Below are positions 33,468-44,187 of a DNA stretch of 64,000 nt, piece by piece. Each line of letters begins with the position of its first letter. The stretch's first letter is position 1. The notes under the pieces are model-generated. The model saw nothing but the letters and a program-made list of their open reading frames with translations, did not search any database and was not told the DNA's origin. Source of the DNA: Gallalistipes aquisgranensis (GTDB lineage: Bacteria > Bacteroidota > Bacteroidia > Bacteroidales > Rikenellaceae); assembly GCF_014982715.1 (NCBI RefSeq), contig NZ_JADCJY010000001.1, positions 1,426,001 through 1,490,000 on the forward strand, written 5' to 3'. Position numbers and translations under genes: made by a program.

Positions 33468-35360
33468 CTACCGTTTCAGCGGGTTTCCCTCGTACCAGTT
33501 CATATAGGCCCGGCACACGAGCCGCACCCCGCCGGGAGTGGGATAGTCGCCCGAAAAATACCAGTCTCCGCCGTGGTTCGGACAGGCCCTGTGCAGGTTC
33601 TCCAGACTCTGGTAAACCACCGACACGGGACACCCGCACCCCTCGGGCGTAATCATCCGCGCGATCCTCTCCGAGATTTCCCGGTCCGTAAAGGGCGCGT
33701 AGATCTCCTTCACGTAGTTCACCGGCCGCACCCGGGGCTCTTCCGCCTGTCTGCGGCACTTGAGGTACACCTCCCGCGGCACCTCCTCCCGGCCCGATTC
33801 GCGGAGTAGCTCCACGGCGGCCGCGAAGGCGATGAACTCTCCCATGCGCGCCATGTCGATGCCGTAGCAGTCGGGATACCTCACCTGCGGCGAGGAGCTC
33901 ACCACCACGATCCTGCGCGGGGAGAGCCGCCCCAGAATCTTGACGATGCTGCGCCGGAGTGTGGTGCCGCGCACGATGCTGTCGTCGATCACCACGATGG
34001 CGTCCTCGCCCGGAACGACCGTTCCGTAGGTGATGTCGTACACGTGCGCCGCCAGATCGTTGCGCGTGGAGCCCTCGGCGATGAATGTCCTCAGCTTGAT
34101 ATCCTTCACGGCCAGCTTCTCCGTCCGCACCCGGTGGGCGAGAATCTCCGCCACCCGCTCCCGGTCGGGCCGCTCCAGCGCCGCGATGCGTTCCGCCTTG
34201 CGCCGGTCGAGCAGGGCGTTCAGCCCCTCCGTCATGCCGTAGTAGGCCACCTCGGCCGTGTTGGGGATGAACGAGAAGACCGTGCGGTCGAAATCCCCCT
34301 CCACCTCCTCCAGGATCGGCCCGGCCAGCAGCCGGCCCAGCTCCTTGCGTTCACGATAGATGTCGCGGTCGGTCCCCCGCGAGAAGTAGATGCGTTCGAA
34401 CGAGCAGGGCGTGGGCCCCACGGGCTCCGCGATCTGCGAAAGCCGCACCTTTCCGGCCCGCGTGACCACCAGCGCCCCGCCGGCGGGCAATTCCTTCACG
34501 GCCTCCGTCTCCACGTTCAGCACGGTCTGGAGCACGGCCCGTTCCGAAGCCACGGCCACGATCTCCCCGTCGGCGTAATAGTGGGCCGGACGGATACCCC
34601 ACCGGTCGCGGAACACGAAACTCTCGCCGCTGCCCGTCGCCCCCACGATCACGAACCCTCCGTCCCAGCCCGCGGAGGCCCGGCGGATCACCCCCTCGAT
34701 GTCCAGATGCTCCTCGATGCGGCGGTTGAGCGCCTCCCCTCGCAGCCCTTCGGGCCGGAAACGGTCGTAGAGCCGCTGCACCTCCGCATCGAGCAGGTAA
34801 CCGAGCTGCTCCAGGATGATGAACGTGTCGGCGTTGTGCCGGGGATGCTGTCCCCGCGCCACGATGTCGGCCAGTATCTCGTCCACGTTGGTCAGGTTGA
34901 AGTTTCCCGCCACGCAGAGGTTGCGGCTCCGCCAGTTGTTGCGCCGCAAGAAGGGGTGCGTGTAGGAGATGCCCGACCGTCCCGTCGTGCTGTAACGCAG
35001 GTGTCCGAGGTAGATCTCCCCCGCGAAGGGCAGTTCCCCGTCCTCCGGCGTCCCGCCCCGCTCGGCGAGGAGGGAGGCCCGGTACTCCTCCATCGCCCGG
35101 TGCACTCCGTCGAACACCTCGCCGATGGCGCCCGTTCCCAGCGCCCGTTCCCGGAACAGATACTCCTCCCCCGGACGGGCCCCGAGCTTCACGCAGGCGA
35201 TGCCCGCACCCTCCTGTCCCCGGTTGTGCTGCTTCTCCATCATCAGATAGAGCAGGTCCAGCCCCCGGAAGGAGGTACCGTATTTTTCCCTGTAATAACC
35301 GAGGGGTTTGAGCAGCCGGATCATAGCGATCCCGCACTCGTGCTTGATAGCGTCGCTCAT
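33468..35360 (-). CDS. purF: Amidophosphoribosyltransferase-family protein (long PurF-like form)
   Basis: 630 aa, clearly longer than E. coli PurF (about 505). N-terminal class II glutamine amidotransferase: Cys9 in IKHECGIAMIRLL, HNRGQEGAGIACV and LGHLRYSTTGRSG. C-terminal phosphoribosyltransferase: EDAIVVIDDSIVRGTTLRRS is the PRPP loop. PurF makes 5-phosphoribosylamine, the first step of purine synthesis. Cys9 implies propeptide removal. The start overlaps the stop of gltB (ATGA), so it is translated with glutamate synthase; a specialised role linked to glutamine use is possible. Extra length is in the C-terminal third. Confidence 0.85.
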   Translation of the reverse strand: MSDAIKHECGIAMIRLLKPLGYYREKYGTSFRGLDLLYLMMEKQHNRGQEGAGIACVKLGARPGEEYLFRERALGTGAIGEVFDGVHRAMEEYRASLLAERGGTPEDGELPFAGEIYLGHLRYSTTGRSGISYTHPFLRRNNWRSRNLCVAGNFNLTNVDEILADIVARGQHPRHNADTFIILEQLGYLLDAEVQRLYDRFRPEGLRGEALNRRIEEHLDIEGVIRRASAGWDGGFVIVGATGSGESFVFRDRWGIRPAHYYADGEIVAVASERAVLQTVLNVETEAVKELPAGGALVVTRAGKVRLSQIAEPVGPTPCSFERIYFSRGTDRDIYRERKELGRLLAGPILEEVEGDFDRTVFSFIPNTAEVAYYGMTEGLNALLDRRKAERIAALERPDRERVAEILAHRVRTEKLAVKDIKLRTFIAEGSTRNDLAAHVYDITYGTVVPGEDAIVVIDDSIVRGTTLRRSIVKILGRLSPRRIVVVSSSPQVRYPDCYGIDMARMGEFIAFAAAVELLRESGREEVPREVYLKCRRQAEEPRVRPVNYVKEIYAPFTDREISERIARMITPEGCGCPVSVVYQSLENLHRACPNHGGDWYFSGDYPTPGGVRLVCRAYMNWYEGNPLKR

Positions 35361-38300
35361 TCGGATTTTTCTTTTTTCGCCGCGTTCAACATCGCCCCGT
35401 ATTCCGACGGCATCACCTTCAGGAAACGGGGCAGAAATTCGCTCCACCGGTCCATCATGCGCCGGGCCAGCGGACTTCCCGTATGGTAATAGTGGGCACT
35501 CACCAGCCCGTGCAGCTCCCTTTCGTCCCCGGGCTCCTCCACCGGCAGCAGTTCCACCATCTCCATGTTGCAAAAATAGTCGAAATTTCCCTCCTTGTTC
35601 CACACATAGGCCACTCCGCCGCTCATTCCGGCCGCGAAATTGCGCCCCGTGGTCCCGAGCACCGCCACGCGGCCCCCGGTCATGTACTCGCAGCAGTTGT
35701 CGCCCACGCCCTCCACTACGGCCGTGGCCCCGCTGTTGCGCACGCAGAAACGTTCGCCCACCCGGCCGTTGATGTACAGTTCGCCCGAAGTGGCCCCGTA
35801 GAGCAGCGTGTTGCCCGCGATGATATTCTCCTCCGGGGCGAACGACGCACGCTCCGGCGGCACCAGCACCAGCCGTCCGCCGCAGAGCGACTTGCCCACA
35901 TAGTCGTTGGCGTCGCCCTCCAGCCGGAACTCCACCCCGTGCGGCAGGAACGAGCCGAAACTCTGTCCCGCCGATCCGCGGAAGGTGATGCGGATCGTAT
36001 CCTCCGGCAGCCCCTTGTCTCCGTACCGGCGGGCGATCTCGCCCGAGAGCATGGCACCCACAGACCGGTCGGTGTTGCGGATCGGGAAGTCCAGCTGCGC
36101 CGCCAGCCCCGACTCGACGGAGGGGGCGAGCATGCCGACCAGCGCCCGGTCCATCACCTTGTCGATCCGGTGGTCCTGCACTCCCGTGCACCTCACGGCC
36201 CGATCCCCTTCCGGCCGCCAGAGCAGCCGCGAAAGGTCCACCTTCGCCGGCTTGCTTCCCTCGGGATAGCGACGGGGCACGAGCAGATCGGCACGGCCGA
36301 CCGCCTCGTCCAGCGTCCGGAATCCCATCGAAGCCAGTTCCCTCCGCACCTCCCCGGCCACGAACCGGAAATAGTTCACCAGATGCTCCTTCCGGCCCCT
36401 GAACTTCTTCCTCAGCGCCTCGTCCTGCGTGGCGATCCCCGCCCCGCAGACATTGGTGTGGCAGCGGCGGCAGAGCACGCAACCCATCGCCACCAGCGCG
36501 GCGGTCGAAAAACCGAACTCCTCGGCCCCGAGCAGCGCGGCCACCACCACGTCCCGTCCGGTCTTGAGCTGGCCGTCCGCCTGGAGAGTCACCTTTCCCC
36601 GCAGATCGTTGAGCACCAACGTCTGCTGCACCTCGGCCAGCCCCAGTTCGAGCGGCAGTCCCGCATGGCGCACGGAACTGAGCGGACTGGCCCCCGTACC
36701 GCCTTCGGCCCCGCTGACCACGATCAGGTCGGCCTTCGCCTTGGCCACTCCGGCGGCGATCGTTCCCACACCGCCCTCGCTCACCAGCTTCACGCTGATC
36801 CGCGCCTCCGGATTGACGTTCTTCAGGTCGAAAATCAGCTGGGCCAAATCCTCTATCGAATAGATGTCATGGTGGGGCGGCGGCGAGATGAGCGTCACCC
36901 CCGGCACCGCATGGCGCGTACGGGCGATCATGCCGTCCACCTTACAGCCGGGCAACTGTCCGCCCTCGCCGGGCTTGGCCCCCTGGGCCACCTTGATCTG
37001 TATCTCGTCGGCACTCACCAGGTACCGGGCATCCACCCCGAAGCGGCCCGAAGCCACCTGTTTCACCGCACTGCGGGCGGAACTCCCGTCGCGCCGGACC
37101 CGACACCGGGCAGGGTCCTCCCCACCCTCGCCCGTGTTGCTCCGGCCACCGATCGCGTTCATCGCCACGGCCAGCAGTTCGTGCGCCTCGCGGCTGATCG
37201 AACCGAACGACATGGCACCCGTCACGAAACGCCTCATGATCGCCTCCTCGGGCTCCACCTCGCTCAGATCGACCGGCGACTGCCGCACCTCCAGCATATC
37301 CCGCAGGAAGACCGGCTTTTCCCGTCCGTTCACCAGCGCGGCGAACTGCCCGTAGCGCTCCGCATCGCCTTCCCGCACCGCGGCCTGCAGAGCCGCCACG
37401 ACCTCCGGCGTCCAGGCGTGTTGCTCCCCGTCCCGCCGGTAGGCATAGTCGCCGGAAGGGGCCGGCTCCGCCTTTTCGTCCGGGGGGCCCGAAAAAGCCT
37501 CCGCATGGGTGCGGATCGTATCGGCGGCGATCTCCTCCAGCCCCACGCCCCCGATGCGGGAAACCATCCCGTCGAAATAACGCCCGAGCAACTCCTCGCC
37601 CAGTCCCACGGCCTCGAATATCTTGGCACCCCGGTAACTGCGGACCGTGGAGATGCCCATCTTGGAAATGATCTTCTGCAATCCCTTGTTGACCGCCCGA
37701 ATGTAGTGGCTCTCGGCCCCCGGGAAGTCGAGCTGCACACGTCCCCGCTCCACCAGGTCGCACAGCACGCCGAAAGCCAGATAGGGATTCACGGCACTGG
37801 CCCCGAACCCGATCAGCAGAGCCACGTGCATCACCTCGCGCGCCTCGGCCGTCTCGACGATCAGGGCGGTCTGGGCCCGTTTGCGCTGCCCGATCAGGTA
37901 GTGGTGCACGGCCGACAGGGCCAGCAGGGAGGGCACGGGCGCATGGCCGCCGTCCACCCCGCGGTCGGAAAGGATCACGTAGTTGTACCCCTCGTCCACG
38001 GCCTGCCCGGCCCGGCGGCACAGATCGTCCACGGCCCGTTCCAGCGCCCCGGCTCCGCCCTCCGGATCGAAGAGCATGGGCAGGGTCAGCGTGTGGAACC
38101 CCTTGTAGCGCAGGTTGCGCAGAATGTCCAGATCGCGGTTCGTGAGCACCGGGCTGGGCAGTTTGACCACCTTGCAATGATCGGGCGACGGATGCAGGAT
38201 ATTGCCGCCGATCGCCCCGATGTAGCTGGAAATCGACATCACCATCTCCTCCCTCAGCGGGTCGATCGGCGGATTGGTCACCTGCGCGAACTGCTGGCGG

Positions 38301-39856
38301 AAATAGGCGAACAGACGCTGGGGACGCTCCGACAACACGGCCGGAGGCGTGTCGCACCCCATGGCGCCGAGCGGTTCGGCCCCGTCGCGGGCCATGGGCA
38401 GAATCACCTGTTCCACGTCCTCCTTCGAATAGCCGAACGCCCGCAGCATCCGCCCGTAGTCGGGCACACGGTGCCGCACCTTCCGCCCCGAAGATATGTC
38501 GCTCAGAATCACCCGGTTCTTCTCCAGCCAGTCCCGGTAGGGATACTCCCCGGCCAGGCGGGCCTTGATCTGCGCGTCGTATTCGATGGTTCCCGTCTCG
38601 GTGTCCACCATCAGAATCTTTCCCGGATGCAGCCGCCCCTTCTCCCTGATCCGCGCCGGATCGACATCCAGCACGCCCGTCTCCGAGGCCACCACCATCA
38701 TTCCTCCGTCGGTGATGAAATAGCGGGCCGGACGCAACCCGTTGCGGTCGAGCATGCCGCCCGCATACCGCCCGTCCGAGAAGAGCAGCGTGGCCGGTCC
38801 GTCCCAGGGCTCCATGAAAATGCTGTGATACTCGTAAAAAGCCTTCAATTCGGACGAAATCGGGTTCTTGTCGTTGTAGCTCTCGGGCACCAGCATCGCC
38901 AGCGCGTGGGGAAGGCTCATGCCGCTGGCCACGAAAAACTCCAGCACGTTGTCCAGCGTGGCACTGTCGCTCATACCCGGCTGCACGATGGGACAGAGCT
39001 CCTCCATCGGTCCGAGCCTCTCGGCCCGCAGCACGCTTTCGCGGGTGGTCATCCAACTGCGGTTGCCCCGGATCGTGTTGATCTCCCCGTTGTGGCCCAG
39101 CATCCGGAAAGGCTGGGCCAGCTCCCACGTCGGAAAGGTATTGGTCGAAAAACGGGAGTGCACCAGCGCCAGCCCGCTCGTGAAGTAGGGATTCTGCAGA
39201 TCGGGGAAATAGTGGCGCAGCTGGGGTGAGGAGAGCAGTCCCTTGTAGACCAGCGTGCGCGTGGAAAGGCTCACCACATAGAGCGGCGACGCCCCCTCCA
39301 GCGCGGGCGAGGCGGCGAGCGCCCGCTCGATACGGCGGCGCACCAGATAACTCCGGCGCTCCAGATCGGCCTTGTCCTCGCCGCCCGTAACGAACAGCTG
39401 CCGGATGTCGGGCTCCGTCCGCGCCGCAGCCTCTCCCAGGATTTCCCGGTTGACCGGCACCCGGCGCACGTGCATCAGCGTCAGCCCGGAAGCCTGCACC
39501 ACCTGCTTGATCACTCCCAGCGCCACGGTGGCCAGCGCCCCGTCGCGCGGCAGGAAGACCAGCCCCGTGGCGTAACGCCCCTTCTCCGGCACGGGAATCC
39601 CCTGCAAGAGAATGAATTCATGGGGAATCTGCACCATGATCCCGGCACCGTCCCCCGTCTTGTTGTCGGCACCCTCGGCCCCGCGGTGCACCATATGTTC
39701 CAGCACCTGCAGGCCGTTTTCGACCACTTCGTGGGTCTTCGCCCCGCCTATATCTATGACAAGGCCCACCCCGCAGCCGTCCTTCTCGTACTCCGGATCG
39801 TAGAGCCCCCGCTGTCGGGGGGCTTTTCCTACGGTATCGTCCCCTCTCATATCCAT
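35357..39856 (-). CDS. gltB: Glutamate synthase large subunit
   Basis: 1499 aa, normal for the alpha subunit. Class II amidotransferase domain with Cys28 in YEKDGCGVGLVIDI. Central and FMN-binding domains: PPPHHDIYSIEDLAQLIFDL and VVSGAEGGTGASPLSSVRHA. The 3Fe-4S site CVLCRRCHTNVCGAGIATQ has the C-x5-C-x4-C spacing. A C-terminal GXGXG beta-helix is present. It transfers the glutamine amide to 2-oxoglutarate to give two glutamates. No gltD is seen in this window. ATG 39856 (MDM) is preferred over the longer frame. It is 32 bp after glnN. Confidence 0.95.
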   Translation of the reverse strand: MDMRGDDTVGKAPRQRGLYDPEYEKDGCGVGLVIDIGGAKTHEVVENGLQVLEHMVHRGAEGADNKTGDGAGIMVQIPHEFILLQGIPVPEKGRYATGLVFLPRDGALATVALGVIKQVVQASGLTLMHVRRVPVNREILGEAAARTEPDIRQLFVTGGEDKADLERRSYLVRRRIERALAASPALEGASPLYVVSLSTRTLVYKGLLSSPQLRHYFPDLQNPYFTSGLALVHSRFSTNTFPTWELAQPFRMLGHNGEINTIRGNRSWMTTRESVLRAERLGPMEELCPIVQPGMSDSATLDNVLEFFVASGMSLPHALAMLVPESYNDKNPISSELKAFYEYHSIFMEPWDGPATLLFSDGRYAGGMLDRNGLRPARYFITDGGMMVVASETGVLDVDPARIREKGRLHPGKILMVDTETGTIEYDAQIKARLAGEYPYRDWLEKNRVILSDISSGRKVRHRVPDYGRMLRAFGYSKEDVEQVILPMARDGAEPLGAMGCDTPPAVLSERPQRLFAYFRQQFAQVTNPPIDPLREEMVMSISSYIGAIGGNILHPSPDHCKVVKLPSPVLTNRDLDILRNLRYKGFHTLTLPMLFDPEGGAGALERAVDDLCRRAGQAVDEGYNYVILSDRGVDGGHAPVPSLLALSAVHHYLIGQRKRAQTALIVETAEAREVMHVALLIGFGASAVNPYLAFGVLCDLVERGRVQLDFPGAESHYIRAVNKGLQKIISKMGISTVRSYRGAKIFEAVGLGEELLGRYFDGMVSRIGGVGLEEIAADTIRTHAEAFSGPPDEKAEPAPSGDYAYRRDGEQHAWTPEVVAALQAAVREGDAERYGQFAALVNGREKPVFLRDMLEVRQSPVDLSEVEPEEAIMRRFVTGAMSFGSISREAHELLAVAMNAIGGRSNTGEGGEDPARCRVRRDGSSARSAVKQVASGRFGVDARYLVSADEIQIKVAQGAKPGEGGQLPGCKVDGMIARTRHAVPGVTLISPPPHHDIYSIEDLAQLIFDLKNVNPEARISVKLVSEGGVGTIAAGVAKAKADLIVVSGAEGGTGASPLSSVRHAGLPLELGLAEVQQTLVLNDLRGKVTLQADGQLKTGRDVVVAALLGAEEFGFSTAALVAMGCVLCRRCHTNVCGAGIATQDEALRKKFRGRKEHLVNYFRFVAGEVRRELASMGFRTLDEAVGRADLLVPRRYPEGSKPAKVDLSRLLWRPEGDRAVRCTGVQDHRIDKVMDRALVGMLAPSVESGLAAQLDFPIRNTDRSVGAMLSGEIARRYGDKGLPEDTIRITFRGSAGQSFGSFLPHGVEFRLEGDANDYVGKSLCGGRLVLVPPERASFAPEENIIAGNTLLYGATSGELYINGRVGERFCVRNSGATAVVEGVGDNCCEYMTGGRVAVLGTTGRNFAAGMSGGVAYVWNKEGNFDYFCNMEMVELLPVEEPGDERELHGLVSAHYYHTGSPLARRMMDRWSEFLPRFLKVMPSEYGAMLNAAKKEKSE

Positions 39857-39888
39857 GATCTTCCTTCCGTTCGCGTCATTCGTCCGGA

Positions 39889-42081
<2,193 letters not shown>

Positions 42082-42119
42082 AACTGATTTTTGGTTTGAT
42101 TGTGCGTAAAAAAGTTTCG

Positions 42120-43160
42120 TCATTTCAGATAAATCCCGTGTTCGGCACAGCGGGCCGTCATCTCCTCGGGCCAGAGACTCGCCTGTACCTCGCCGATATG
42201 GGCGCAGCGCAGCAGGAACATGCAGAGCCGCGACTGGCCGATCCCGCCTCCCACCGAGAGGGGAATCCGCCCCTCGAGCAGCGATCGGTGGAAATCCAGC
42301 TCCGCACGCCCGGGACACCCGCATATCGCCAGCTGACGGACCAGCGCCTCCGCATCCACCCGGATGCCCATGCTCGAGAGTTCGAAGGCATGTTCCAGCA
42401 CAGGATTCCAGAGGATGATGTCGCCGTTGAGCCCGCAGTGGCCGGGGTCCGTCTCGGTCGACCAGTCGTCGTAATCCGGAGCCCGTCCGTCGTGCCTGCT
42501 GCCGTCGGAAAGCGCACCCCCGATCCCGATCACGAAGACCGCCCCGTACCTGCGGGCCGCCTCGTCCTCCCGCTGCCGGGGCGTCAGGTCGGGATACACC
42601 CTCAGCAGGTCCTCGGCATGAACGAATTCGATCCGCTCCGGAAGCACCGGCGTGATATGAGGGTATTTCGCATAGACGGCCGCTTCGGTCTGCCGCAGCA
42701 CACCGTATATTTTCTCCACGATCCCCCTGAGGAAGGCGAGGTTCCGGTCTTCGGCCGCGATCGTCCGCTCCCAGTCCCACTGGTCCACGTAAAGCGAATG
42801 GAGATTGTCCAGCTCCTCGTCCGCCCGAATGGCGTTCATGTCGGTATAGAGGCCGTAACCGGGAGCGATCCGGTAAGCCCCCAGTTTCATGCGCTTCCAC
42901 TTGGCCAGCGAATGCACCACCTCGGCCCGGCGTCCGCCCATCCCCTTCACCGAGAAGGAAACGGGACGCTCCGTACCGTTCAGGTCGTCGTTGATCCCCG
43001 TGCCCGAAAGCACGAACAGGGGTGCCGTAACCCGGCGCAGCCTCAATTCGCGTGCGAGGTGCCCCTGAAAAACATCCTTGATCTCCTTGATCGCCTGCTC
43101 CATCGTCTCGGGAACCAGGCTGGGCCGGTAACCGGCCGGAATACAAAGTGCCATAGCCAT
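42120..43160 (-). CDS. asnA: Aspartate-ammonia ligase (asparagine synthetase A)
   Basis: 346 aa, the usual AsnA length. Class II tRNA-synthetase-like fold: VTAPLFVLSGTGINDDLNGT near the N-terminus, LHSLYVDQWDWERTIAAEDR, and GGGIGQSRLCMFLLRCAHIG as motif 3. It makes asparagine from aspartate, ammonia and ATP. First gene of the nitrogen operon, 38 bp before glnN. Its probable promoter is far upstream (43606-43613), giving a long untranslated leader. Confidence 0.96.
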   Translation of the reverse strand: MAMALCIPAGYRPSLVPETMEQAIKEIKDVFQGHLARELRLRRVTAPLFVLSGTGINDDLNGTERPVSFSVKGMGGRRAEVVHSLAKWKRMKLGAYRIAPGYGLYTDMNAIRADEELDNLHSLYVDQWDWERTIAAEDRNLAFLRGIVEKIYGVLRQTEAAVYAKYPHITPVLPERIEFVHAEDLLRVYPDLTPRQREDEAARRYGAVFVIGIGGALSDGSRHDGRAPDYDDWSTETDPGHCGLNGDIILWNPVLEHAFELSSMGIRVDAEALVRQLAICGCPGRAELDFHRSLLEGRIPLSVGGGIGQSRLCMFLLRCAHIGEVQASLWPEEMTARCAEHGIYLK

Positions 43161-43605
43161 CTCTTTTTTCGAAAGTCACAACCCGGAATCACGGCCGGAA
43201 TCCCCACCGCTCCGGTCTCCCTTCCGCCGGACCGGTCCCATACCCGGTCCGAAACTCCGCACATACACATTTCATCACTCCCTCACATCGCCCGCACCAT
43301 CCGGCCGTGAATCCGGTGTCGTGTCTTTCATTCATCACTCAACAATATATCAGTACCCATTCGCTCCATTCAGGAAAAGCGGATCGGAAACAAACGAATC
43401 CACCCGAGACCGCCTTCCATCCGGCCCCTCCCCTTCCCGGCAACCGAACCGCCTGCCGGAACTCACCCGAGCAGAAACCGCCCTCATCTTCCGCCGCCCC
43501 CCTTTCGGAAAATAAAAAAAAGAACACCCCCAAAAAACAACCCACATCCCCCCAAAAAACCGAACAAATACACCCAAACACCCCATCAAACACACCATCA
43601 CACCG

Positions 43606-43638
43606 CAAATATATAAAAATTTCAAACATACCCCCAAA
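43606..43638 (-). promoter_or_regulatory. Probable asnA operon promoter
   Basis: Minus strand: TATATTTG (43613-43606) as -7 and TTTG (43638-43635) as -33, 21 bp apart. It lies about 445 bp before the asnA start. Confidence 0.5.
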
Positions 43639-44053
43639 TTTTTCACCCCATATTTTCCGATTTCATCATTTTTCACAGAAAACACCCCCTCTAAAACACC
43701 CACAAGACACAAAAAAAGACACATCACAACAAAACACCCCATAAAATAACAACACATACAAACAAAAACATCCGACATCCCATAAAAAACACCATCCGGT
43801 CCGAGCCCCCCCTCTTTTTTTCAGCTACCCCCTCAAACAAGGAGGACACCCCACAAAGATCTGTCCGCCGAACGCAGGAAAACCGGGCAAAAAAACACCC
43901 GACCTGCAACAGCCCGTCTCCTTCCCCGTTTCTTCAGACCGGTTATACTTATATATATATTATATGTAGCCAGGACGACGCATCCTCTTTTGTATAATTT
44001 CCATATAAAAAGAAAAATATTTAACAACCGTTCCGAATTAATAAAAAAAGACA

Positions 44054-44061
44054 TATATTTG
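44054..44061 (+). promoter_or_regulatory. Probable promoter of the giant gene
   Basis: TATATTTG, perfect TAnnTTTG, 127 bp before the ATG at 44188. This supports that ATG over upstream in-frame codons from 43990. Confidence 0.55.
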
Positions 44062-44187
44062 TCCCCGAAGAGAACCCGTCGGATTCCGGTAACAAATATT
44101 ACATTTCGACCCGTTCTTCCGTCCTGTCCGGACAAAACGACACAAAACACTGGAAAACAACGAACCATCACCAACCGAAAGAAGAAG

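Larger units (their letters stand above)
43161..44187. other. 1-kb G-poor, A/C-rich divergent intergenic region
   Basis: No gene supported. From about 43340 to 43900 the plus strand is strikingly rich in A and C and almost without G (runs such as AAAACACCCC repeated in many variants), unlike the GC-rich surroundings. From 43940 to 44060 it becomes A/T rich. It holds the probable promoters of asnA (minus) and of the giant aminotransferase gene (plus). A leader RNA or a protein-binding region is possible. Confidence 0.6.

Noticed and set aside
43340-43760. Small genes or a CRISPR-like repeat array in the A/C-rich intergenic stretch
   Set aside because: The AACACCC-like words have no regular spacing or identical repeat length, and the short frames lack coding character.
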